Shown here: positions 1 through 5,445 of the stretch, one piece after another
Layout: every line of letters starts with the position of its first letter
Numbering within the stretch: position 1 is the first letter of the stretch
Source: CTSoil-075 sp964292325
GTDB lineage: Bacteria; Bacillota; Negativicutes; DSM-13327
Direction of reading: 5' to 3'
Assembly: GCA_964292325.1 (NCBI GenBank)
Contig: CAXYVG010000144.1
Span: 1 to 7,248, forward strand
DNA: 7,248 nucleotides
Notes under the pieces: generated by a model
Database searches by the model: none
The model's input: only the letters and a program-made list of their open reading frames with translations
Told to the model about the DNA's origin: nothing
Translations under genes and position numbers: made by a program

Positions 1-153
1 ATTACCTGCCGGGCTTTGAATAATCAGCCCATGTTCACGTAACTGTTCCGCTCTCCTTTTCCGTACTAAAAAGGTTATATCAAAACCCGCTTCCTGCAAG
101 CGCCCACCAAAATATCCTCCGACAGCTCCAGCTCCCACAACAACTACTTTCAT
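1..153 (-). CDS. panE: 2-dehydropantoate 2-reductase (ketopantoate reductase), N-terminal part, runs off the window
   Basis: The 51 visible residues are the start of an NAD(P)-binding Rossmann fold: MKVVVVGAGAVGGYFGGRL, with the GxGxxG dinucleotide loop at residues 7-12, followed by the second strand (FDITFLVRK), whose basic end suits NADPH binding. This opening is typical of the PanE/ApbA family, which reduces 2-dehydropantoate to pantoate in the cytoplasm for coenzyme A synthesis. The ATG is at 151-153 and a clear AAGGAGT ribosome binding site (161-167, read on minus) lies 7 bases upstream, which fixes the start. The rest is beyond base 1, so the C-terminal catalytic domain cannot be checked. 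Paralogues with other 2-keto acid substrates share this N-terminus, so the exact substrate is inferred. Confidence 0.85.
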   Translation of the reverse strand, partial: MKVVVVGAGAVGGYFGGRLQEAGFDITFLVRKRRAEQLREHGLIIQSPAGN

Positions 154-337
154 ATACGATACTCCTTACATTGATAATGATTGAATAATACTTTCTTTCT
201 AGAATAACTAAATTCCTTCAAAAACATCCCCAATTATCCTATATCTGATCTCCCTTTTTGTAAGAAACTAACTATTTTTTTTTACAGAGTTTGACTTTGA
301 TTAGCTGGTTTCATTTACTGTCCACCTAGAAAAAACA

Positions 338-397
338 TGAAGGACGGGGTCGTCGACATAAAATCCACTTCAAAGAATATCACACCCTCGTCCTTCA
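338..397 (-). terminator. Intrinsic terminator (long-loop hairpin plus T6) built from a REP-like palindrome
   Basis: On the minus strand TGAAGGACGAGGGT (397-384) pairs with ACCCCGTCCTTCA (350-338), with a one-base bulge. The stem is followed after two bases by six Ts (335-330). The loop holds the TGA stop of the small minus-strand gene at 370-372. The stem arms resemble the GGGACGGT palindromes found elsewhere in the window, so this may be a REP-like unit serving as a terminator. It would separate that gene from panE. Confidence 0.6.
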
Positions 398-599
398 ACT
401 TCCCTAACATGAGCTATCTTTATCATGACTTCTTTCCCTTGCCAATGGCATGGCAAAGCCCCATCAACCAATTCGGTCGATGGGGCTTCTTGTAAGAAAT
501 ACTTCTGCAAGTTTTCATTAAATGACAAGACAATCTTATCTATTTTCCTGTCTTCGGTCAGGGTAATTTCAACTGGTGGGTGTAGTTTACTTCATACAT
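370..599 (-). pseudogene. Broken small protein gene of unknown function
   Basis: Between 591 and 370 on the minus strand there is an open frame of about 74 codons that looks coding. It reads VEITLTEDRKIDKIVLSFNE near its start, contains GALPCHWQGKEVMIKIAHV in the middle, and ends GRGCDIL with a TGA at 370-372. It has no usable start codon, because a TGA (592-594) closes it upstream. A one-base shift near 574-575 would join it to ATG at 597-599 (MYEVNYTH), giving a product of about 76 residues. No ribosome binding site precedes that ATG; instead an 18-base repeat (603-620) sits there. The stop lies in the loop of a good terminator, which supports a real transcription unit. I do not recognise the family. 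An internal hairpin (454-488) falls within the coding part. It could also be a fragment of a longer gene. Confidence 0.5.
454..488 (-). repeat. Hairpin inside the broken small gene
   Basis: On the minus strand AAGCCCCATCGACC and GGTTGATGGGGCTT face each other across a five-base loop, with a single G-U pair. It lies inside the reading frame of the broken gene, so it may be chance or constrained by coding. It is not followed by a T run, so I do not call it a terminator. Confidence 0.4.
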
Positions 600-602
600 T
601 TG

Positions 603-620
603 CAGGGCAATGAGGGCAAT
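603..620 (+). repeat. 18-base repeat, copy 1 (inverted copy at 4246-4263)
   Basis: CAGGGCAATGAGGGCAAT occurs here and, exactly reverse-complemented, at 4246-4263. The unit contains two GGGCAAT heptamers, so it is partly self-repetitive. Here it sits just upstream of the ATG of the broken small gene, where a ribosome binding site would be expected. Confidence 0.6.
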
Positions 621-872
621 ATCAACCTATAGACAAACAAGAATAAAAAAGATCAATACCTCATCCTACAAAGGTTGTCGTCATTTTTAACCATTATAGA
701 TGATACGGTTCTGCGTATCAGGTATAACGGCGAAATTTATTTTAAGTTTAGTAGATCATCTAATCCTAATCTCATTGGTTTATCACAACTCAGCGGAACA
801 GCCACGACAATATTTGCCACAGGAGAATAGATGAAAACAAGAGCCATAATGATATAATCGAAGAAGCAGGAT
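621..872. other. Non-coding stretch before the IS110 element
   Basis: It contains one copy of the dispersed ATACGG palindrome (684-737, listed separately). It also holds a 36-codon minus-strand frame (847-737) starting MALVFIYSPVANIVVAVPLS and ending in TAA at the edge of that palindrome. This frame has no ribosome binding site and may be a remnant of a membrane protein; I do not call it a gene. Nothing else was recognised. Confidence 0.4.
684..737 (-). repeat. Dispersed ATACGG palindromic element, copy A
   Basis: Inner arms GATACG (702-707) and CGTATC (714-719) form a short stem. Flanking sequence matches copy B at 4184-4235 almost throughout: T5, CCATTATA, ATGATACGGTT, CGTATC, GGTA, ACGGCGAAA. 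Read on the minus strand it carries TATAAT (698-693), a good -10 box, about 95 bases upstream of the broken gene at 599. A -35 match is weak. Repeat status is seen directly; promoter role is inference. Confidence 0.7.
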
Positions 873-877
873 AAGAT

Positions 878-890
878 CGAGGGACGGTTT
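878..890 (+). repeat. Left half of REP-like palindrome split by IS110
   Basis: ATCGAGGGACGGTT at 876-889 matches, in reverse complement, AACCGTCCCCTCGAT at 2338-2352 on the far side of the IS110 element, with one G missing. Joined, the two halves would form a stem-loop like the intact one at 2404-2470. Confidence 0.65.
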
Positions 891-921
891 GGAGACTACT
901 CCGTTTTCTGGAACATGATTA

Positions 922-989
922 GATTGTCTTTGAGCACAGAGAATTGCTGCTAGACAGCGTACAATAAACTTCTTTTAAATCAGACAATC
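922..989 (+). ncRNA. Possible bridge RNA region in the left end of the IS110 element
   Basis: GATTGTCT (922-929) and AGACAATC (982-989) are a perfect 8-base inverted repeat enclosing 52 bases, all between the element's left end and the transposase start. In the IS110 subgroup the bridge RNA is encoded in this position. The region is shorter than the IS621 leader, and no guide-to-target match was established, so this is a candidate only. The right end (2213-2326) is the alternative, as in the IS1111 subgroup. Confidence 0.3.
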
Positions 990-1021
990 CTTCCTGCAAT
1001 AATTTGAGTGGAGTGATTTTT

Positions 1022-2212
1022 ATGGAAGCCCTTTTAGAATGCTGCTGTGGTGTGGACGTTCATCGAGATATTCTACAAGTTTGTATCTTAAAGGGACTAA
1101 CTGATAATCCAGAAGTAATTAGAGCGGAATTTAAAAGCATGCCAAATGATCTAGCTGAATTTGTTCAATGGCTTATTACTCACGAGTGCTATCACATCGC
1201 CATGGAGAGTACGGGGGTATATTGGCGTCCTGTATATGAAGCAATCGAAGAATTTCACAGTGATTATCAATCTTTAATGGTAGTTAATGCTCATCATATG
1301 AGAAATTTGCCAGGAAGAAAAAATGATGTGAAGGATGCAGAGTGGATCGCAACACTTCTTAGGCATGGTTTGCTAGAAGCCAGCTTTGTACCAGATAAAA
1401 TTACTAGAAATCTTCGTGAATACTCTAGACTATATCGGTCATTTATTGGCGAAAAGAGCAGATATTTAAATCGTTTGGAAAAGTTTCTGCAAACTCATGG
1501 ATTTAAACTATCTACAGTGCTTAGTAATGTCTATGGGGTAAGTGGCCGAAAATTACTCTACAAGTTATCAGAAGCAGGCTCTCTCTTAGCTAGTGATGTA
1601 ATAGAAGTTGTTGATAAACGCGTAAAGAAATCTAGAGAAGAAATTCATGAAGCGATAAAAGGTAAATTAGCTCTCTATGAGCGTAGGCTATTAAAAACAT
1701 TACTTTCAAAAATAGATCAGGTACAAAAAGAGATTGAGGAAATATTAGTGATCATGCAGGAGGTCGCCCAGCCGTATAAAACAGCAGTTGAACAATTAGA
1801 TTCAATACCTGGCATCGATACCTTAGCAGCATTAACAGTAATCGCAGAAATTAGCACTACTCCACAGGATCACTTTAACAGTAGTGCTAAAATATGCTCT
1901 TGGGCAGGTTTGTCTCCCCGAAATGATGAGAGTGCCGGTAAAGTAAAGTCCAGAAAAATCCTGCATGGTAATCCTTATATAAAATCTATATTGTGCCAAG
2001 TAGCTTGGGCATCAGTGCGAGTAAGGAAAAGTTCATTTGCGATGTGGTTTTGGTCTCACCAAGGAAAATTAGGCAGAAAAAAAGCTATTATAGCAGTGGC
2101 GAGAAAGATTTTAACGCTTATTTATAAGCTGTTAAAATCTGGAGAGTTTTACGACTCAAATATTGCCTTAAAGGCATACTCATCGCCACCACTGGATAAT
2201 AGCTTGGGTTAA
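1022..2212 (+). CDS. IS110-family transposase (DEDD recombinase)
   Basis: A 396-residue recombinase that cuts and joins DNA under bridge-RNA guidance. The N-terminal RuvC-like DEDD domain shows D12 (GVDVHRD), E62 (MESTGVYW) and D102/D105 (GRKNDVKDAEW). A charged, probably coiled-coil linker covers about residues 195-250. The C-terminal Transposase_20 domain begins at SIPGIDTLAA (261) and includes AGLSPRNDESAGK, where S304 is the likely catalytic serine, then LHGNPYIKSILCQ. All expected catalytic residues are present and there is no frameshift, so it may be active. The frame is open from a TTG at 1004, but the ATG at 1022 is preferred. GGAG (1010-1013) is 8 bases upstream of it, and the protein then begins MEALLECCCGVDVHRD, as in relatives. 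It is the only intact gene on the plus strand. Confidence 0.93.
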   Translation: MEALLECCCGVDVHRDILQVCILKGLTDNPEVIRAEFKSMPNDLAEFVQWLITHECYHIAMESTGVYWRPVYEAIEEFHSDYQSLMVVNAHHMRNLPGRKNDVKDAEWIATLLRHGLLEASFVPDKITRNLREYSRLYRSFIGEKSRYLNRLEKFLQTHGFKLSTVLSNVYGVSGRKLLYKLSEAGSLLASDVIEVVDKRVKKSREEIHEAIKGKLALYERRLLKTLLSKIDQVQKEIEEILVIMQEVAQPYKTAVEQLDSIPGIDTLAALTVIAEISTTPQDHFNSSAKICSWAGLSPRNDESAGKVKSRKILHGNPYIKSILCQVAWASVRVRKSSFAMWFWSHQGKLGRKKAIIAVARKILTLIYKLLKSGEFYDSNIALKAYSSPPLDNSLG

Positions 2213-2305
2213 ATATATATCAATTGCCCATTTTTTGCAATAAAGGATCGTTTAATTATAAGTAAAATTTTACCTATTTCAATAGGTTATTTGAGTATGC
2301 CCTTT
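2170..2305 (+). ncRNA. Structured right end of the IS110 element (alternative bridge RNA site)
   Basis: AAAGGCATACTCA (2170-2182, inside the transposase 3' end) can pair with TGAGTATGCCCTTT (2292-2305), with one bulge. Between them lie the perfect palindrome GTAAAATTTTAC (2262-2273) and the hairpin CCTATTTCAATAGG (2273-2286). This nested arrangement in the element's 3' non-coding end suggests a folded RNA or DNA structure. Whether it is the bridge RNA is inference. Confidence 0.3.
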
Positions 2306-2337
2306 TGGAGATCTGGTGTATATTTTGTTTTCACAAT

Positions 2338-2353
2338 AACCGTCCCCTCGATT
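2338..2353 (+). repeat. Right half of REP-like palindrome split by IS110
   Basis: AACCGTCCCCTCGATT is the partner of 876-889. See the IS110 element for the reasoning that the insertion separated the two arms. Confidence 0.65.
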
Positions 2354-2403
2354 CTATAATCTGACTTTTGAACATTGATTTACCACCCATGTAAATGATT
2401 GCC

Positions 2404-2470
2404 AGACGTGGGGACGGTGGAACTGTCTTCTAGAGTTCTTTCGTGAGACAATACCACCGTCCCCATGTCT
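2404..2470 (+). repeat. Intact REP-like palindrome
   Basis: AGACGTGGGGACGGTGG (2404-2420) pairs with CCACCGTCCCCATGTCT (2454-2470) over 17 bases with one G-T pair; the loop is 33 bases. GGGGACGGT-type arms like these are typical of repeats moved by REP-associated tyrosine transposases (RAYTs) in Firmicutes. It abuts the recombinase remnant and may mark where that gene was cut. Confidence 0.8.
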
Positions 2471-2481
2471 CGTCTAGATTT

Positions 2482-2699
2482 AATCCGTATCCAAAAAAGT
2501 TAGGTGCCACGATAACACCTTATGGCTTGCGACATTGTTCTGTCTTACTATTTTTGAAGAAAAATGGGTAAGGTAGAGCATTTTCACTTCAAAAAATTGC
2601 GGATATAGTAAGTCTGATATAATCAAAACTTATATCGCACTTGTCCAAGTTAATATAGGTGAGGTACATAAGCAAGCAAGTTCCTTTGCTGGAATTTAA
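2482..2699 (+). pseudogene. Decayed C-terminal end of a tyrosine recombinase (phage-type integrase)
   Basis: From 2482 the frame reads NPYPKKLGATITPYGLRHCS, then VLLFLKKNG and a TAA (2569-2571). GLRH (2524-2535) is the conserved second catalytic box of tyrosine recombinases; its usual first histidine is a tyrosine here. After the stop the same frame gives LQKIADIV, the usual helix before the nucleophile. A shift of one base then gives IIKTYIALVQVNIGEVHKQA, ending SSFAGI and TAA at 2697-2699. The candidate nucleophile tyrosine is at 2631-2633. There is thus at least one stop and one frameshift, and everything upstream of about 2480 is missing, replaced by a REP-like palindrome. It is non-functional and probably a relic of an integrated element. 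Confidence 0.7.
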
Positions 2700-2706
2700 A
2701 AAATAA

Positions 2707-2784
2707 CTAGGTGAAGTACCGGAACATGAAAATAAAAGTTACGAATTGATTCGCTTACAACTGTTTAAAAATGTATATCGCTAA
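2707..2784 (+). pseudogene. Short coding-like relic downstream of the recombinase fragment
   Basis: Twenty-five codons reading LGEVPEHENKSYELIRLQLF, then KNVYR and a TAA, follow directly after a stop and have no start codon or ribosome binding site. The composition is protein-like. It may be the end of another decayed gene or of the same recombinase after a further shift. The family is not recognised. Confidence 0.3.
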
Positions 2785-2801
2785 TTTATATTAACATTTG
2801 G

Positions 2802-3632
2802 CTACATCTTCTGTGCAATATCTGCCAATAAATGAGCTGTCGCATTCAATTCTTCAATTGATGCATTAATTTGCTCTAAAGCCGCCGCTTGCTCTTGCAA
2901 TATGCCATTTTCTTTAGTGATTCCATTGGAGACGTTTGTAACATGATTATTAATATTTTTTATGGTACCCTCAATCTGTTTTATGCTTTCTGTACTAGAT
3001 GCAGAGAGTTTTCTAATTTCCTCAGCTACAACACTAAAACCCCTGCCATGCTCTCCTGCTCTGGCAGCTTCGATAGCAGCATTGAGTCCCAATAAATTAG
3101 TTTGCCCAGCGACTGCTCTAATAAAATTAATGACACCGTCTGTATTTTTTGTTTCTTCTTTTGTCTGATCAATTCTGGTTAAACTTTCTTTGCTATAATC
3201 AGCTATCTCTTGCACTCCTTGGGTAACTTGACTAATGGCTGTAGCTAATTCGTTTAGAGAATTAGAAAGATTGTTCGAGATTCTAGCAACCTCCTCTTGT
3301 CGTTCTAAATTTGTGCCTAGTCCCATACCTCCAATAACATTGCCATTTTTATCTTTTAGAGGAATACCTACCGCCCTAAATTGAAAACCAAATATTTCCT
3401 TAGGAACTACTACAGTGATAAACTTATTTTGATAAATTGCTTGATACACTGGTTCTTCTTTTTTCAATATCATGCCTGGCTCTATTCCAAGAGGAATCCG
3501 AGGATGATTTATAATGCGTAAAACCTTTTCTTTATCAGTAATACTGATGCTTATAGGATCTTCAAAAAGTTGTTGTACTAAAGGCGCTATTTTTTCAAAA
3601 GCTTCTACTAGTACTGTTAATTCCTCTGACAT
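2802..3632 (-). CDS. Soluble methyl-accepting chemotaxis protein (YfmS-like)
   Basis: A 276-residue cytoplasmic chemoreceptor with no membrane segment. Residues 1-105 form a small sensor domain (KDKNGNVIGGMGLGTN near its end resembles PAS-like or cache-like folds). About residues 110-276 are the helical signalling hairpin. The tip (about 159-199) carries the conserved QTNLLGLNAAIEAARAGE and GRGFSVVAEEIRKL, which binds CheW and CheA; a glycine replaces the usual alanine in NLLALNAA. Architecture and length match Bacillus subtilis YfmS. The frame is open from a TTG at 3650, but that codon overlaps the AGGAGGAG ribosome binding site (3640-3648); the ATG at 3630-3632 is the proper start. No che gene is nearby, so it must plug into a chemotaxis system encoded elsewhere. 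The signal sensed is unknown. Confidence 0.9.
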   Translation of the reverse strand: MSEELTVLVEAFEKIAPLVQQLFEDPISISITDKEKVLRIINHPRIPLGIEPGMILKKEEPVYQAIYQNKFITVVVPKEIFGFQFRAVGIPLKDKNGNVIGGMGLGTNLERQEEVARISNNLSNSLNELATAISQVTQGVQEIADYSKESLTRIDQTKEETKNTDGVINFIRAVAGQTNLLGLNAAIEAARAGEHGRGFSVVAEEIRKLSASSTESIKQIEGTIKNINNHVTNVSNGITKENGILQEQAAALEQINASIEELNATAHLLADIAQKM

Positions 3633-3724
3633 AACTAAGCTCCTCCTCAATATTATGACTTATAATACATCTTCTATAATACTCTATAACATCAATATTT
3701 TCTATATTTAGTTAATACTTCTTG

Positions 3725-3949
3725 TTATCCATTACTTATAGTCCCAATTATCCTGGTCATAATAAAGTTTACCAAAAGCCCCTTCTGAGTGAGATACATA
3801 TGGATATAAGTATTGTCATTATAGCATATATGGCCAACCACTCTGAAACATCGGCACTTGGTAGTCCGCTCCTGGGATGTTTTAATTATTCTAATCGCCG
3901 ACTTCCCGTTGGTGTTTAAGCTGCTCCGCGTAGCTTTGTAAAAATATTT
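3725..3949 (-). CDS. Doubtful small basic protein
   Basis: Seventy-four codons from the ATG at 3947-3949, with AGAAGGA a short distance upstream. It contains KTSQERTTKCRCFRVVGH and YIHMYLTQKGLLVNF. No signal peptide, membrane segment or known motif was seen. A strong -10 box for the minus strand lies inside it, which argues that the region may instead be a leader for the chemoreceptor gene at 3632. Confidence 0.2.
   Translation of the reverse strand, partial: KYFYKATRSSLNTNGKSAIRIIKTSQERTTKCRCFRVVGHICYNDNTYIHMYLTQKGLLVNFIMTRIIGTISNG
3818..3826 (-). promoter_or_regulatory. Extended -10 promoter candidate upstream of the chemoreceptor gene
   Basis: On the minus strand TGCTATAAT (3826-3818) is a perfect TGn plus TATAAT. 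No good -35 box lies 17 bases upstream, which is tolerated for extended -10 promoters. Transcription from about 3811 would give the chemoreceptor mRNA a leader of about 180 bases. Confidence 0.35.
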
Positions 3950-4148
3950 CCCCATATTTTCCTTCTTACTACACATTCTTTTATACAAATTCTAAAGTTA
4001 TCTACTCCCCTGGCAAGGACCCACCGTTACAAAAAATGATTATTGCTGTAAGATGATGGGCGCCTTCTTAGCACCATAGAATATCTCACATATAAATTAG
4101 CTAAAAGTATCGAATTGCAGAAAATAACATTACCATGTAAATAACAAC

Positions 4149-4182
4149 GGCCCCAACCCCGCATTTCGCAAGAGTTGGAGCC
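4149..4182. terminator. Hairpin beside ATACGG element copy B, terminator-like
   Basis: GGCCCCAAC (4149-4157) faces GTTGGAGCC (4174-4182). On the minus strand all nine positions pair, with one G-U; on the plus strand one pair is broken, but ATTTTT follows at once. It could act on either strand. It is directly joined to the dispersed element, as is the hairpin at copy C. Confidence 0.45.
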
Positions 4183-4183
4183 A

Positions 4184-4235
4184 TTTTTCGCCATTATAAA
4201 TGTACGGTTCACCGTATCGGGTAAAACAGCGAAAC
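4184..4235 (-). repeat. Dispersed ATACGG palindromic element, copy B
   Basis: This is the clearest copy. Outer arms TTTCGC (4186-4191) and GCGAAA (4229-4234) enclose inner arms TACGGT (4203-4208) and ACCGTA (4211-4216), which have only two bases between them. The minus strand carries TATAAT (4198-4193). No gene starts nearby downstream on that strand, which weakens a simple promoter role for this copy. Confidence 0.75.
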
Positions 4236-4245
4236 AGAGCAATGA

Positions 4246-4263
4246 ATTGCCCTCATTGCCCTG
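4246..4263 (-). repeat. 18-base repeat, copy 2
   Basis: Exact reverse complement of 603-620. Here it also forms part of a small hairpin, GCAATGA (4239-4245) with TCATTGC (4253-4259). Confidence 0.6.
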
Positions 4264-4325
4264 TAAAAATTCTAATATGATTGCCTATACGCACAACTAG
4301 ATAGAAAAGCCCTACTCATACAAAT

Positions 4326-4354
4326 AACTAAATACTTCAGACCTGAACACCAAG
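4326..4354. repeat. 28-base direct repeat, copy 1 (second at 5228-5255)
   Basis: AACTAAATACTTCAGACCTG continuing AACACCAAG; copy 2 at 5228-5255 reads AACTAAATCCTCAGACCTGG continuing ACACCGAG. The copies differ at a few positions and lie on the two sides of the secreted-protein gene 4468-5103. Confidence 0.6.
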
Positions 4355-4467
4355 TTTTCCCCCTCTTTTTCAAATTCCAATCCTTTTAGTCGCTACTTAA
4401 AGATTACTTAAAAACAAATAGAAGGCAACTTTTACGCCAAGATCATCAGAGCTGACTTAACTACCAT

Positions 4468-5103
4468 TTATTTCTGCCATTGAACCTTGAACATTTCCTT
4501 CCATCGTCCATCAAATTGTACCTGAGTCCAGCCGACTGTACCGTCAGATTTCCGAATACAATACCATGTATTCACACCTAACGCTGCATCTGTTGCCTGA
4601 CCAATATATTGAGCCCACGGCGAACTTATCTGACTATTGCTGAAGTCAGATATCCCCCCTGGTAGCCACCATACCAGCTCTCCCTCATACCACCCAAGAT
4701 AAGTCCCTTCCCCCGTATACATCATCAAATAAACCGTAGCGCCTGGATATAATATTGGCCCATCAGCTTTCTGGGAGTGCTGACTTTTATAGGTTTGCGT
4801 TTGTTTCAACACTCGAACAGGATGGCTTGATGGATGCGTAAGCACAGCCACGGAGATTCGTTCCACAGATACTCCTGCCATCAATTGATCAGCTATGGCA
4901 CTGCCATTGGGGCGAATATACAAGCTCACATCGGTTGCTGCTCGAAGCTGCATTTGAACTGGTGCCTCGGCTGGCATACGATCCCAGACGATATACTCAT
5001 CTGGAACAGAAGAAGCCTCAGCTATAATACCAGAAAAGCTCAATATACTCATTCCAAGCATTATACCTACAATAAATTTCACGCTTAAAAACAATAATTT
5101 CAT
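4468..5103 (-). CDS. Secreted protein of unknown function, possibly SH3-like
   Basis: A 211-residue exported protein. Residues 1-30 are a signal peptide: MK start, a long hydrophobic core (LLFLSVKFIVGIMLGMSIL) and a likely cut after AEA. The mature part has ATDVSLYIRPNG, reminiscent of the first strand of bacterial SH3 domains, and a tryptophan-rich C-terminal half (YLGWYEGELVWWLPGG, NTWYCIRKSDGTVGWTQVQF). I do not recognise a named family; SH3-like is a guess from strand pattern. The frame extends to a GTG at 5136, but the ATG at 5101-5103 is chosen because the signal peptide starts there and GGGGA lies about a dozen bases upstream. The next gene upstream is 342 bases away, so it is probably transcribed alone. 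Confidence 0.75.
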   Translation of the reverse strand: MKLLFLSVKFIVGIMLGMSILSFSGIIAEASSVPDEYIVWDRMPAEAPVQMQLRAATDVSLYIRPNGSAIADQLMAGVSVERISVAVLTHPSSHPVRVLKQTQTYKSQHSQKADGPILYPGATVYLMMYTGEGTYLGWYEGELVWWLPGGISDFSNSQISSPWAQYIGQATDAALGVNTWYCIRKSDGTVGWTQVQFDGRWKEMFKVQWQK

Positions 5104-5227
5104 AATTTTAGCATCCCCATTTCTTTTGTATTCCACACACAGTCGCCTAAATCTACTGTTTAAGAGTCAGTTGCTCGTCTCGCCGAGCGAGTGAACTTTT
5201 TATGGCCTCGCTGGTACATTTCTAAAA

Positions 5228-5255
5228 AACTAAATCCTCAGACCTGGACACCGAG
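5228..5255. repeat. 28-base direct repeat, copy 2
   Basis: Matches 4326-4354 with a few differences and one gap. On the minus strand both copies could encode LGVQV followed by TGA, so they may derive from a shared gene end, but this is speculative. Confidence 0.6.
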
Positions 5256-5338
5256 CGCACGAAAAAATCATTTAGCATTATCCTCTCTTGCCCGTAATTC
5301 CCCTAAAAGGAATTATGTCTTATACTTTCGCCATTAGG

Positions 5339-5373
5339 ATATGGGACGCGGGGACAGGATCCTTGTCCCATAT
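5339..5373. repeat. REP-like GGGAC palindrome, terminator-like for the gene at 5446
   Basis: ATATGGGAC (5339-5347) pairs with GTCCCATAT (5365-5373). Within it, GGGACAGGATCCTTGTCCC (5351-5369) forms an alternative near-perfect stem. It lies downstream of the stop of the minus-strand gene 5446-5865 and may end its transcript, though no long T run follows on that strand. Confidence 0.6.
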
Positions 5374-5401
5374 TCTTTTCTCCATTTTACCTTTTATTGG
5401 T

Positions 5402-5420
5402 GGGACATTATCCCTGTCCC
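5402..5420. repeat. Short GGGACA/TGTCCC palindrome
   Basis: GGGACA (5402-5407) and TGTCCC (5415-5420) face each other across seven bases, just after the palindrome at 5339-5373. They are probably parts of one REP-like pair. Confidence 0.5.
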
Positions 5421-5445
5421 TTTCTCCCTCGTCCCTTTGTCCCTC

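Larger units (their letters stand above)
888..2332 (+). mobile_element. IS110-family insertion sequence, apparently complete
   Basis: The element consists of the transposase gene plus about 120-130 bases of non-coding DNA on each side, which gives about 1.42 kb, a normal size for IS110 elements. These elements lack long terminal inverted repeats, and none is visible. Ends are inferred from two short direct repeats at the edges: GTTTTC (903-908 and 2327-2332) or TTTGGAGA (888-895 and 2304-2311). Either choice rejoins the two halves of a REP-like palindrome, so the outer limits are good to about 20 bases. IS110 members move as a circular intermediate guided by a bridge RNA encoded in a non-coding end. 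IS110 insertion into REP palindromes is known, for example IS621 in Escherichia coli. Confidence 0.8.
3633..4467. other. Long gene-poor region
   Basis: No convincing gene was seen. The best candidate is a 74-codon minus-strand frame (3949-3725) starting MGKYFYKATRSSLNTNGKSA with AGAAGGA a few bases upstream. It ends GTISNG, is basic and matches no family I know; it could be real or a shadow. The region also holds an extended -10 promoter (3818-3826), a hairpin (4149-4182), copy B of the ATACGG element, an 18-base repeat and one copy of a 28-base direct repeat, listed separately. Confidence 0.4.
5104..5445. other. Intergenic region between the two secreted-protein genes
   Basis: No gene was seen. 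It contains a hairpin followed by T5 on the plus strand (TTGCTCG, CGAGCGA, 5170-5189), direct-repeat copy 2, a TAATTCC/GGAATTA hairpin (5295-5301 with 5309-5315), a TTTCGCCATTA fragment (5326-5336) matching the edge of the ATACGG element, and two GGGAC palindromes. The tract 5421-5445 is a run of TCCCT-like units. Confidence 0.5.

Noticed and set aside
425..613. A 62-codon plus-strand frame.
   Set aside because: It is opposite the broken minus-strand gene, whose composition is more protein-like and which has a matching terminator.
2889..3168. Two 68-codon plus-strand frames.
   Set aside because: They lie entirely opposite the conserved signalling domain of the chemoreceptor and have no ribosome binding site.
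4027..4242. A 71-codon minus-strand frame.
   Set aside because: It runs through the ATACGG element and the adjoining hairpin, with no protein-like features or ribosome binding site.
5170..5205. A plus-strand terminator (TTGCTCG/CGAGCGA then T5).
   Set aside because: No plus-strand gene ends before it, so it is noted in the intergenic entry but not called as a functional terminator.
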